The notes under the pieces were generated by a model. That model worked only from the letters and a program-made list of their open reading frames with translations, did no database searches and was not told the origin of the DNA. Positions 1 through 7,657 of a stretch of 64,000 nt of DNA are shown here, one piece after another. The translations under genes and the position numbers were made by a program. The DNA comes from Bacteroidales bacterium UBA1797. Lineage in GTDB: Bacteria; Bacteroidota; Bacteroidia; Bacteroidales; VadinHA17. Within the stretch, counting starts at the first letter, position 1; the number at the start of each line of letters is the position of its first letter. The stretch spans positions 1 through 64,000 of the forward strand of contig DCFT01000027.1 of the NCBI GenBank assembly GCA_002319885.1, written 5' to 3'.

Positions 1-62
1 GTTGGATAGAGCAATCCCGCACATGCGGGATGGGTCTGGCGTTCGAGTCGCTCCGGAATCAC
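1..62 (+). repeat. tRNA-like 3'-half repeat, copy 1 (cut by window edge)
   Basis: Begins inside a D-loop-like sequence (GTTGGATAGAGC) and continues to a canonical T-arm: stem strands near 38-42 and 50-54 enclose the loop TTCGAGT, followed by an acceptor-like CGGAATCA. Where an anticodon arm should be there is a palindrome (14-31, ATCCCGC-ACAT-GCGGGAT). The 5' side lies outside the window, so I cannot exclude that this copy is complete. Nearly identical to 131-197, and its 3' part is repeated at 5113-5146. I call it a tRNA-derived repeat or tRNA pseudogene, not a working tRNA. Confidence 0.55.
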
Positions 63-71
63 TTTTAAAAG

Positions 72-99
72 AAAGAGTCAGAGTAATCTGGCTCTTTTT
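72..99 (+). terminator. Rho-independent terminator after tRNA-like copy 1
   Basis: Inverted repeat AAAGAGTCAG / CTGGCTCTTT (one G-T pair) around a six-base loop, running into a T-tract. The same hairpin with small changes follows the third tRNA-like copy at 5156-5184, so repeat and terminator were copied as one unit. Confidence 0.6.
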
Positions 100-130
100 A
101 ATTTATCTATAATCAATAACATTAAGACAT

Positions 131-197
131 GCTCAGTTGGATAGAGCAATCCCGCACATGCGGGATGGGTCGGGCGTTCGAGTCGCTCCGGAATCAC
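131..197 (+). repeat. tRNA-like 3'-half repeat, copy 2
   Basis: Shows a canonical D-arm (GCTC-AGTTGGATA-GAGC, 131-147), then the palindrome at 149-166 in place of an anticodon arm, then a T-arm with loop TTCGAGT and an acceptor-like CGGAATCA. The bases just upstream do not pair with CGGAATC, so the 5' acceptor strand is missing and no tRNA can fold. Unlike copies 1 and 3 it has no terminator hairpin behind it. Probably a decayed, duplicated tRNA fragment. Confidence 0.55.
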
Positions 198-631
198 AGC
201 TGATATTCAAGAGATTAGATAATTTATCTGACCGCTTTTTATATGTCTGGTTTAACATGTTTTGAACTTATTTATTATTTTACCTCATTGCTACTTAATT
301 GGAAAAGCCAGTGACCTTGACCAATTTCAGATTGAAAAAATCAGCTGTAAAAAATCAGGGATAAGTATTTGTAAACAAGCGAATTAGTCAAAATATATAT
401 TGACTCGCAAAATGTGATCAAGCCTCCCGGCTTTTGCAGGCCATGCATAATTTTCTGAGTAGTGAATCTCCAGGCAGAATCATTCTTTGGATTGAAAATG
501 CATGTTCCAAAAACCTCTGCCAGATGGGAGAGGAGCGTTCTAATTATGAAATTTTTTCCTGTAATTATGTAAGACAATTTTTAATCAATCTGTCAAACTT
601 CGTATCTGTTATTAACTAAAAATTTATTATT
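198..631. other. Intergenic gap with no gene recognised
   Basis: About 430 AT-rich bases. Open frames here give sequence without domain, signal peptide or family resemblance. It presumably holds the promoter of the gene at 632, but I see no convincing -33/-7 pair. Confidence 0.5.
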
Positions 632-1105
632 ATGAAAAAGATAATTATTAGTATGCTGTTGGTCATAGCCATGGGCTTTGGCGCAGTGGTAGCTCAGTCA
701 ACTCAGTCGATGTCAAAAAAGTCGGAATCTACAATGACACAGGATAAGTCCGCCTGGGTACAGGTGAGTGAGAAAAAGGTCAGTTTAAAGGCTGGTCATG
801 ATGAGCTTTTAGTAAAAGAGTCGAACAAGTTTCAGTCCATCAAGGTGAAAGCCGGAGAACAGCCTATAACCATTACAGACCTGAAACTTTTCTATAAGAG
901 TGGTGCTACACAGGATATAAGTCTTAATACGGCTCTGAAAGCAAATGCCGAAAGTAAGACTATTGATCTTTCTGGTGGAGGTCATGTAATAACGAAAATT
1001 GATTTTACATTCAAAACTCCGGAAGGAATGACCAGTATGAGACAGGGCAGTACCACACTTACAATCATGGGATTGGAAGCATCTCCGGGTACTGCTTCCA
1101 GGTAA
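632..1105 (+). CDS. Exported DUF2541-like protein
   Basis: 157 residues. An N-terminal signal peptide (residues 1-21, ending GAVVAQ) sends the product to the periplasm or surface. After a Ser/Lys/Thr-rich stretch, one beta-rich domain (about 45-150) shows the pattern of small DUF2541-type proteins: DELLV, then KFQSIKVKAG, ITDLKLFYKSG, KTIDLSGGGHVITKIDFTFKT. Function of the family is unknown. It stands alone and is followed by a clear terminator. Exported status is well supported; family membership is by pattern resemblance only. Confidence 0.6.
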   Translation: MKKIIISMLLVIAMGFGAVVAQSTQSMSKKSESTMTQDKSAWVQVSEKKVSLKAGHDELLVKESNKFQSIKVKAGEQPITITDLKLFYKSGATQDISLNTALKANAESKTIDLSGGGHVITKIDFTFKTPEGMTSMRQGSTTLTIMGLEASPGTASR

Positions 1106-1136
1106 ATCTAAATTACAATAAAAATAATGGAGAGAG

Positions 1137-1164
1137 CCGTCCTTTAGCATGGGACGGTTTTTTT
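1137..1164 (+). terminator. Rho-independent terminator after the DUF2541-like gene
   Basis: CCGTCC (1137-1142) pairs with GGACGG (1152-1157) across a TTTAGCATG loop and is followed by seven T residues. It ends the single-gene transcript from 632. Confidence 0.75.
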
Positions 1165-1194
1165 GGCAACACTCGGACCAAGAAGTCTCGGCCA

Positions 1195-1215
1195 ACAAAT
1201 TCTGACCAAATTTGT
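1195..1215. promoter_or_regulatory. Possible operator: ACAAATT-N7-AATTTGT inverted repeat
   Basis: A perfect 7-bp inverted repeat lies about 60 bp upstream of the AraC-type regulator at 1277. The position would suit autoregulation. Only this single site is seen and AT-rich palindromes arise by chance. Confidence 0.25.
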
Positions 1216-1276
1216 TTATAACATAAGCTTTGATAATAAACCAAATTGACACAGACATTTTTTTGGCTGAGATAAG

Positions 1277-1855
1277 GTGAAATTCCAGTTCAAGTATGAT
1301 ATCAATCTTGCCTGCAGGGTCATTCTGCAGGAAAACCTTGATAAGATTGGAATTCCCTATGAGATATCCGGAATGACGGAAGTACAGTTTAAAGGCCATG
1401 TTTCGCATGAAGAGTTTCGGAAATTAGAATTATCCTTAAAAAAATATGGCATTGAAATAATTGATGATCCGAAGTCTGTAATAGTACAGAAGATCAAGGA
1501 AATAATAAAAGAAATAGTTTATCTGGAAGAGAAACCGGATAATTCAAAAATTTCAGCCTATATAGCTGAAAGGATGAATCTTAGTTATGGTCACCTGTCA
1601 AAAATATTTTCTGAAGTTACCTATACCTCTGTTGAAAATTTTTATGTCCTTCAAAGAGTGGAACGGGTAAAACAACTGATTACAGAGGAAAAACTGACAT
1701 GTACTGAGGTCGCATGGAAAATGAGTTACAGCAGTGTCGCCCATCTATCCAGCCAGTTTAAGAAAACAACCGGATTAACACCGAGAGCGTTCCAGTCTAT
1801 AATTGAAAGAAGAAATAGCTCCGGATCATCTTCATCACAGTTACAATCTAAATAA
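1277..1855 (+). CDS. AraC-family regulator with small N-terminal alpha/beta domain
   Basis: 192 residues from a GTG start; no in-frame ATG fits better. Residues 1-70 (FKYDINLACRVILQENLDKIGIPYEI...) resemble the HMA-like ferredoxin-fold domain found before AraC DNA-binding domains in Bacteroidota, but the usual CxxC metal motif is absent (LACR here). Residues 85-185 form the double helix-turn-helix: MNLSYGHLSKIFSE, then CTEVAWKMSYSSVAHLSSQFKKTTGLTP. It is followed after 8 bp by a response regulator and sensor kinase, suggesting one regulatory unit. Target genes are unknown; a ligand-sensing role for the N-terminus is inference. Confidence 0.8.
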   Translation: MKFQFKYDINLACRVILQENLDKIGIPYEISGMTEVQFKGHVSHEEFRKLELSLKKYGIEIIDDPKSVIVQKIKEIIKEIVYLEEKPDNSKISAYIAERMNLSYGHLSKIFSEVTYTSVENFYVLQRVERVKQLITEEKLTCTEVAWKMSYSSVAHLSSQFKKTTGLTPRAFQSIIERRNSSGSSSSQLQSK

Positions 1856-1863
1856 TTTATTAC

Positions 1864-2343
1864 ATGAAAGTCGATTCGTTATTCATACTACTTGCCGATG
1901 ACGATGAAGATGACTGCATCTTTTTCAGGGATGCATTGCAGGAAATCAGGGCCAAAACAGATCTGACAATAGTAAATGATGGTTCACAATTAATGCAGTA
2001 TCTGGATAATGCAGATAACCGTGTCCCTGATCTTGTTTTCCTCGATTTGAACATGCCTGTTTTGAACGGGATCAACTGTCTGGTTGAAATCAGAAAAAAG
2101 AGCAGGCTCAAAGAACTTGCCATTGCAATATATTCTACCTCTTCCTCGGATGAAAATGTAGAGGAAGCATTTATTAACGGTGCCAATATTTATATTCAAA
2201 AACCAAATGATTTTTCAGTTTTAAAGGTAATCCTTGAGCATGTTATAACCCTTAACTTGCAGTATAATACCTCCGGTCTGAAGAAAGAAAATTTCCTTTT
2301 GAATATTAATAATATTAAAAGCGATGAAGTTTCTAAAACCTAG
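1864..2343 (+). CDS. Stand-alone response regulator (REC domain only)
   Basis: 159 residues, one receiver domain without output domain. Acidic pocket LADDDEDD (D12-D14), phosphoacceptor D61 in FLDLNMP, T92 in YSTSS and K113 in IQKP are all present, so it should be phosphorylated. The CheY-like, rather acidic type is common next to phytochrome-like kinases. Its stop overlaps the start of the histidine kinase by 20 bp, implying translational coupling; the kinase is the likely partner. With no DNA-binding domain it probably acts by protein contact or phosphorelay. Confidence 0.88.
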   Translation: MKVDSLFILLADDDEDDCIFFRDALQEIRAKTDLTIVNDGSQLMQYLDNADNRVPDLVFLDLNMPVLNGINCLVEIRKKSRLKELAIAIYSTSSSDENVEEAFINGANIYIQKPNDFSVLKVILEHVITLNLQYNTSGLKKENFLLNINNIKSDEVSKT

Positions 2344-4108
2344 ACTCCCGGGATTTGTTCTGGCGAGTGCCCTGGTAATCTCGATTTTCACACTTTTATT
2401 TGCGGCAGGTATTTCATATAAGCAGCTTCAGATGGCCTCTGAATCTGAAAAAATGGTAGTAAATTCATACAGGATCTCAGTCGCCTTGCAACAGTTAGAT
2501 CTTGACACCAGGAATGCCGAGACAAACCAGCGTGGCTATTTATTAACCAATGATTCCAGTTTTCTGCAATCTTATTTTGAAGCCATTCAAAAGGTAAACC
2601 AGTCAACGTCGCAGCTTGATTCCCTGATGTCAGATAATTACCAGCAATCCAGATTATTAGACACACTGACTTCCTCTGTTGCTAAAAGGATCAACTATCT
2701 GAACGAAGTATTAAGACTAAATAATTACAAAGTCACCAGTACTGATACCATAAAAAGTCTGATACTGAAAGGCAGGGAATTGATGAATATTAGTCAGACT
2801 TATATTTATGATATAAAAAATGATGAATTGAAATTATTGAAGAGAAGCGAAATGTTACATGAGAATGACATTAAATTACCTCCATTTTTAATACTCTTTA
2901 TTGTCTTGTTTTCATTATTCGTTTTCATCATTTCATTCTACAAGATAAACAGTGACCTGAAAGACCTAGCAATAACCAACAACCAGTTACTGATAAACAA
3001 TGAACTGTTCGAACACTCGGAACAAATTGCTGACATCAGTCACTGGTACCTTAATATAAAAGAAAACGAACTCACTTACTCAAATAATCTGTATCGGCTG
3101 CTTGGTTGCAAAGCAGGGGAATTTGAGCCAACCTTCCTGAATTTTCTTGAGTTCGTACATCCAGACGACCGCGCCCTGGTCGTCGAAGGTAACAGAAAGA
3201 TCCTTGATGAATCCCTGGAAGCACAAATGTATTATCGCATAATCAGAAAGGATGGGGTTGAACGACACTTCAGGTCAATGGGAAAGGTAATTTCCGATAC
3301 CTTTGGTAACAAGTTCAGCATAGGCATAAATGCGGATATTACCGAACAACATTCTAAGGATAAACTGATAGAAGAGAAAATAGCTGACCTCGAAAGATCA
3401 AACAAGCAGCTGAAAACATTTAACCATATAGCGAGCCACGATTTACAGGAGCCTGTTCGCAAGGTTCAGACTTTTATTTCCAGGATCAGTGATAAAGAAT
3501 TAGAGGTTATACCTGAAAATGTAAGGGATTACATAACGGGAATAGGAAAAGCAGCCGGCAGAATGCAAAAATTTATTGAAGATATGTTGTTATATTCCAA
3601 AACCAGTATGTCTGATAAAGTTTATGAAACAGCTGACTTGAATGAAATACTGGAAAATTCAAAACGGGATCTTTCACAATTGATCGAAGAAAAAAATGTA
3701 ATATTTAATACCACATCGTTGCCAACTGTAAACGCTATTCCGTTCCAGATACAACAGTTGTTTAATAATTTAATTTCAAATGCAATAAAGTACTCCAGGC
3801 AGGATATTGTCCCGATAATAACCATAGATTCAAAACTTGCCCTCGGGAAAGACATTCCTAATACTAGAGATAATACAGAAAAGATATATTATGAGATTTC
3901 ATTTTCCGATAACGGTATTGGATTTGAACAGCGGTATGCAGAAAAGATTTTTGACTTATTCTTCCGTCTGCATACAAACTCAGAGTATTCAGGCACAGGA
4001 ATAGGTCTCTCTATCTGCAAGGTAATTGTTGAAAATCACAGGGGTTATATAAAAGCTGAAAGTCTTTCAAAATACGGATCAACGTTCAGCATCTACCTGC
4101 CTGCATAG
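2324..4108 (+). CDS. CHASE3-PAS hybrid-type membrane sensor histidine kinase
   Basis: 594 residues. Order: TM helix (about 12-32); CHASE3-like extracytoplasmic helical domain with the RNAETNQRGYLLTND signature (about 40-180); second TM (about 187-207); PAS_3-type fold (about 230-340, with FVHPDDRALV); HisKA box HIASHDLQEPVRK with phospho-His H372; HATPase_c with N-box NLISNAIKYSR, G1 DNGIGF and G2 GTGIGLSICKVI. All catalytic motifs are intact. It overlaps the preceding receiver gene by 20 bp. The signal sensed through CHASE3 is unknown. Confidence 0.92.
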   Translation: MKFLKPRLPGFVLASALVISIFTLLFAAGISYKQLQMASESEKMVVNSYRISVALQQLDLDTRNAETNQRGYLLTNDSSFLQSYFEAIQKVNQSTSQLDSLMSDNYQQSRLLDTLTSSVAKRINYLNEVLRLNNYKVTSTDTIKSLILKGRELMNISQTYIYDIKNDELKLLKRSEMLHENDIKLPPFLILFIVLFSLFVFIISFYKINSDLKDLAITNNQLLINNELFEHSEQIADISHWYLNIKENELTYSNNLYRLLGCKAGEFEPTFLNFLEFVHPDDRALVVEGNRKILDESLEAQMYYRIIRKDGVERHFRSMGKVISDTFGNKFSIGINADITEQHSKDKLIEEKIADLERSNKQLKTFNHIASHDLQEPVRKVQTFISRISDKELEVIPENVRDYITGIGKAAGRMQKFIEDMLLYSKTSMSDKVYETADLNEILENSKRDLSQLIEEKNVIFNTTSLPTVNAIPFQIQQLFNNLISNAIKYSRQDIVPIITIDSKLALGKDIPNTRDNTEKIYYEISFSDNGIGFEQRYAEKIFDLFFRLHTNSEYSGTGIGLSICKVIVENHRGYIKAESLSKYGSTFSIYLPA

Positions 4109-4163
4109 GGATAGGGGCAGTTTTTTGCACATCGGATATTGTATCAGGATTCTGATCTATATT

Positions 4164-4319
4164 TTAATAATTTCTTCCGAGAATGATTCTGATCAGGACA
4201 GAGATAAGTGCCAGTAATAGCAGGATATGTACTTTTGCCCCTATATCATAGAAGAAAAAACCAATAGTCCATAATACTATAAAAATGACGGATACAATAT
4301 TCAGAAGGAGCTTAGCCAT
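4164..4319 (-). CDS. 51-residue lmo0937/DUF5670-type membrane protein
   Basis: Short gene read from the minus strand: ATG at 4319-4317, stop TAA at 4166-4164. The product starts MAKLLLNIVSVIFIVLW and contains a glycine/aromatic break (IGFFFYDIGAKVHILLLL), then a second hydrophobic helix and a basic tail. This two-helix pattern with a central G-x-x-x-H-I-L-L is that of the lmo0937 family of tiny membrane proteins, often linked to stress regulons. Divergent to a paralogue starting at 4616. Function unknown. Confidence 0.7.
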   Translation of the reverse strand: MAKLLLNIVSVIFIVLWTIGFFFYDIGAKVHILLLLALISVLIRIILGRNY

Positions 4320-4615
4320 TAAAATAATATATAAAGTACTTATATTAAATTATTTATATTCAATGATTAAAGATATTTTTTAATCATCGAAAATAATTAT
4401 CTCAAAAAACAGATTGCTATATAAATGCAATAAAACATTACATAATTTCACTAAAATTATGGAGCTGGATTCCCCGATCTCGTATCTAGCTTCAATGATT
4501 TTAATTATGTAAAGTTTACCCGCGATTATATAATGCCGTTAGCTATATTATGCTCACCTTTGAAGGTGATAAAGTTTAAGGTTTTGCTGATATGTTTTAA
4601 TTAAAAATTAAGAAG

Positions 4616-4771
4616 ATGGGAACATTACTTTATATTATTGCAGTTCTCCTGGTAATAGCCTGGTTAGTAGGTTTTTTTGTATTTAGTTTGGGTGGACTTA
4701 TTCACATTCTGCTAGTACTCGCAATATTGGCAATATTACTCAGGTTAATCAGGGGAAGGAGGCTTCTATAA
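4616..4771 (+). CDS. 51-residue lmo0937/DUF5670-type membrane protein, paralogue
   Basis: Starts MGTLLYIIAVLLVIAWLVGF and continues FVFSLGGLIHILLVLAI, ending in RLIRGRRLL. Exactly the same length and two-helix layout as the protein encoded at 4164-4319 on the other strand, with the more typical GGLIHILLVLA core. An AAGAAG purine run sits directly before the ATG. The two genes diverge from a shared 296-bp gap. Cytoplasmic membrane location is clear from hydrophobicity; role unknown. Confidence 0.75.
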   Translation: MGTLLYIIAVLLVIAWLVGFFVFSLGGLIHILLVLAILAILLRLIRGRRLL

Positions 4772-5080
4772 ATGTTGCTGATTCACATATGTCAGTTGTC
4801 ATATATCTTTGAAACCAAGTTTTCGGGTTCTTCGATCCATTGAAGCGGTTTGACTGAAGCTCACAAATTAATGTATTTATTTTTGCTTTAATGAGTTAGA
4901 TGAAACTTAATTGGATGGCTTCCTTCTGAAAGTTTCTTCCCTTAAAACGATTCAATTATTGCTATAGCCATAACTTATAATTTGATCATATTTTGAAATA
5001 CCATGAAATAATCTGAAATAAAAGAACAATACAAAAATATATTATATTGATATATAAATTATCATAACACAATATAAGAT
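4772..5080. other. Intergenic gap, nothing recognised
   Basis: About 310 very AT-rich bases between the small membrane protein gene and the third tRNA-like repeat. No frame with coding character and no clear palindrome. Confidence 0.5.
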
Positions 5081-5146
5081 ATGGCGCAAGTGTGGGATAA
5101 GGCCTTCGAGGCTATGGGTCGGGCGTTCGAGTCGCTCCGGAATCAC
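5081..5146 (+). repeat. tRNA-like 3'-half repeat, copy 3
   Basis: From 5114 on it matches copies 1 and 2 (GGGTCGGGCGTTCGAGTCG through the CGGAATCAC end). Upstream it differs: a GGCCTTCGAGGCT segment could form a weak anticodon-like arm with a CTTCGAG loop, but no proper D-arm or 5' acceptor strand is present. Followed by the same terminator as copy 1. Best read as another decayed tRNA 3' end carried with its terminator. Confidence 0.5.
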
Positions 5147-5155
5147 TTTTAAAAG

Positions 5156-5184
5156 AAAGAGTCATAGTAATCTGACTCTTTTTT
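5156..5184. terminator. Hairpin terminator shared by tRNA-like copy 3 and the esterase gene
   Basis: AAAGAGTCA (5156-5164) pairs with TGACTCTTT (5173-5181), followed by T residues on the plus strand. On the minus strand it lies just past the stop codon of the gene at 5200-6606 and is followed by T-rich sequence, so it may act in both directions. Confidence 0.6.
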
Positions 5185-5199
5185 ATATCCTGCTTTTTA

Positions 5200-6606
5200 C
5201 TACTTAAGCTGCATCAGAATTTCCCTGTATTGCTTTTTATTTCTTAACGGAATGAATGCTGAATCCTTTTCTATTGATTGTCTGTTTCCGTATCCTGCTT
5301 TTATTGCTCTGGAAAGTGACCTTAATGCTTCATCTGTTTCTCCATTAAGGGCATAAGCTCTTGCAAGAAAAAAGTGGATAACCTTGTTTTCAGGCTCAAT
5401 TAGTAATGCTAATTGAAAACAAATTGAAGCAGTTCTGTAACTTTTTAAATTTAAATAGTTTCTGCCTGTTTCATAACAGGCGACACTTAACATCATTAAT
5501 ACTCTTGAAGCAATCACTTGTTTATCTGAGTCTTTGCTTACCTCCATGGACCTGAGATTCTTAATCCGGCCTTTCCACCAGTTGCGTATGCTGTCCGGCA
5601 ATGTTTCAGTTCTAGTCCGGATGTTCAGATCTTTAATAAAATCATTTTGCATTTCCAGCTCCATTGATCTGTTTTTATTCCAGGCTTTAAGCGAGTTTGT
5701 GTAACTTTTAGTTAAAAGCAGGCTGTCGAGTTTAACTTTAATTTTAGAAATACCCAAATGATCGGGGAAATCATTTATGATGTACCTGTAATAACTAAGC
5801 GACTCTAAAAATTTCCCTTGTTCAGAAAGAGATTCAGCTTTCTTATTGTATTTTGAAAACAGCTCATCAATAAAATCAGGATCTTTATTTTTTGTTCCCT
5901 TATACATAGCTTTTAAGTCCAGCCATTCGACCGCTTCCTCCAATAACTCAGGTGATGGCCATGTATGACCACCATTAAAAATCCGTAGTTCAGCTGTCAT
6001 CCCCTGGTTGTCAAGTTTCTTTTCGAGATCACACATCTCAATATAATTCATATCGCGGTTCCCTACAATTCCAAAATAGATGAAAGAAGGACTATTTATA
6101 AAATCCGCGTAGGATGGAAATCCTGCACCACAGCCAATAACCCCTGAAATATTCTTATTATTTAGTGCTATCATGGCAGCCACCCTTGAACCACCTGAAA
6201 ACCCAGCTGTATAAATCCTTTCTGTATTGATTGTAAACCTGGCATGAGTATCAACAAACATTGAATTTATAGCCTCATCGAGTTCTTTATTGGACAGAAA
6301 ATTTTTTGAATCATTTGAACATACAGCTATATAACCATATTTTTCAGCAGCCGGTATAAATCTGGAAAGAGCAAGTTTTCCGCCTGCGCCAGGATCAAAT
6401 ATATATATTATCGGCCATTTTACTTTATCAGAGTATTTACCCGGCAGATAAAGAGCATAACTGTATTTTGGATTATTATTGCACCGGACAGTATCTATTA
6501 ATTTTCCCTTCCCGATGTAAGCATTTCCATCAAGGGCATTAATGAGCTGAATATTAACTGATAGAAAAATGGCTAATAATACAGGTACCCTGGCTAAATC
6601 CTTCAT
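5200..6606 (-). CDS. Exported alpha/beta-hydrolase (esterase-like) with C-terminal TPR region
   Basis: 468 residues. Signal peptide 1-25. Residues 40-235 are an alpha/beta-hydrolase of the dienelactone hydrolase/PHB-depolymerase-like type: YALYLPGKY, IIYIFDPGAGG, nucleophile elbow GFSGG (S137), acid D185 in VGNRDMNY and H214 in GGHTWP. Residues 255-465 are helical with TPR-like repeats (YRTASICFQLALLIEPEN and GETDEALRSLSRAIKAGYG). The triad is intact, so an active esterase/peptidase-like enzyme is likely; substrate unknown. Single gene; tail-to-tail with the tRNA-like repeat. Confidence 0.75.
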   Translation of the reverse strand: MKDLARVPVLLAIFLSVNIQLINALDGNAYIGKGKLIDTVRCNNNPKYSYALYLPGKYSDKVKWPIIYIFDPGAGGKLALSRFIPAAEKYGYIAVCSNDSKNFLSNKELDEAINSMFVDTHARFTINTERIYTAGFSGGSRVAAMIALNNKNISGVIGCGAGFPSYADFINSPSFIYFGIVGNRDMNYIEMCDLEKKLDNQGMTAELRIFNGGHTWPSPELLEEAVEWLDLKAMYKGTKNKDPDFIDELFSKYNKKAESLSEQGKFLESLSYYRYIINDFPDHLGISKIKVKLDSLLLTKSYTNSLKAWNKNRSMELEMQNDFIKDLNIRTRTETLPDSIRNWWKGRIKNLRSMEVSKDSDKQVIASRVLMMLSVACYETGRNYLNLKSYRTASICFQLALLIEPENKVIHFFLARAYALNGETDEALRSLSRAIKAGYGNRQSIEKDSAFIPLRNKKQYREILMQLK

Positions 6607-6811
6607 CTCTTTTATATAATATGACCCTTAATACAGATACAACCCTGTTGAAAATGTAAATATCTAAAAAATTTCTTTGGTTTATACCTGCTCTTTTCCA
6701 ATGGATATCAAATATCTCCATATTATGTTAAGCCAATTTTTGCTTACCTTTGGATTACAAGTCTTACGGATGAATATATGTTTAGATAAAATGCGTATTT
6801 AAATTAAACGT

Positions 6812-7639
6812 ATGAAAAAGCCTTGGGAGAAAAAAGAAATCATAATTGAAAATAAGATATTTACTAAAAATGATATAGTATCTCTGATCGGTCTTTTCAG
6901 TAAACTCTGCAGTGAGATTCTTTATAAGTCAAAGGAAATGAAACACAGGGATTTAATCCGGGAAGGCTGGACTGACCTGAATATTGCAGAAAAACATACA
7001 GACACAAGTCATTCGAACATTGAATTTACTTCTTCTGATAATTTAAAATATAATTTGACATTTGAAGAAATGGCTGAAGTAAAAGCCATTATTGATTCTA
7101 ACAGGATAGTAGAAATAGAATTATATTTCAGGGAGACTGTTTTAAACAGTGAATTTATTATAAAAATACGCTACTCCGACTCACATTCCGGTTCGAGCTA
7201 TGCTATGGTTGAAGGTCAGGATAGTAACTGGGTAAATGATTCAATTAAATCAGTAGAGGACTTTCTTTCAAACTGTAAAAATCAGTCTACCCATATAAAA
7301 AAGTTTAAGTTCTTAATAATTGGATTGACTATTCTGATATTAAATTATTTTCTTTTTAATCTGATAGAATTGTTTATCCGGATAAAGCTTGCATTTTCAA
7401 GGATTATTGATTCGATATTTAACCAAAATCTTTTTATGGTATTTATCGTTTTAACTGCTATCACCTTAACCCCTGCATTTTTTACCTATAACTGGCTGGA
7501 AAAACTTTTCCCTGAAGTTGAAATTCGAACAGGAAAAGACTTTGAGCGTATAGTAACAGAAAAGAGGAAAAAAGTAGGTTTAATAATCCTGTTGATAATT
7601 ATTCCGGCAATCTTATCATATCTGCTTCGTCATTTATAA
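6812..7639 (+). CDS. Membrane protein of unknown function
   Basis: 275 residues, family not recognised. About 165 N-terminal residues are soluble, charged and without signal peptide (starts MKKPWEKKEIIIENK), followed by three hydrophobic segments around 167-190, 210-232 and 252-270. The arrangement suggests a cytoplasmic N-terminal domain anchored by a C-terminal membrane region. It is convergent with the M50 peptidase gene, 18 bp apart, so not in its operon. I assign no function. Confidence 0.6.
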   Translation: MKKPWEKKEIIIENKIFTKNDIVSLIGLFSKLCSEILYKSKEMKHRDLIREGWTDLNIAEKHTDTSHSNIEFTSSDNLKYNLTFEEMAEVKAIIDSNRIVEIELYFRETVLNSEFIIKIRYSDSHSGSSYAMVEGQDSNWVNDSIKSVEDFLSNCKNQSTHIKKFKFLIIGLTILILNYFLFNLIELFIRIKLAFSRIIDSIFNQNLFMVFIVLTAITLTPAFFTYNWLEKLFPEVEIRTGKDFERIVTEKRKKVGLIILLIIIPAILSYLLRHL

Positions 7640-7657
7640 GATCCGGTTTCTTTTTAA

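Noticed and set aside
131..197. Functional tRNA gene
   Set aside because: D- and T-arms are canonical but the 5' acceptor strand is missing and the anticodon arm is a 7-bp palindrome with a four-base loop.
434..619. 61-codon open frame upstream of the DUF2541-like gene
   Set aside because: No domain, signal or family resemblance, and an overlapping opposite-strand frame is equally open; looks like chance.
809..1408. 199-codon minus-strand frame
   Set aside because: Antisense to the exported DUF2541-like gene and the AraC start, crosses the terminator at 1137, and shows no family pattern.
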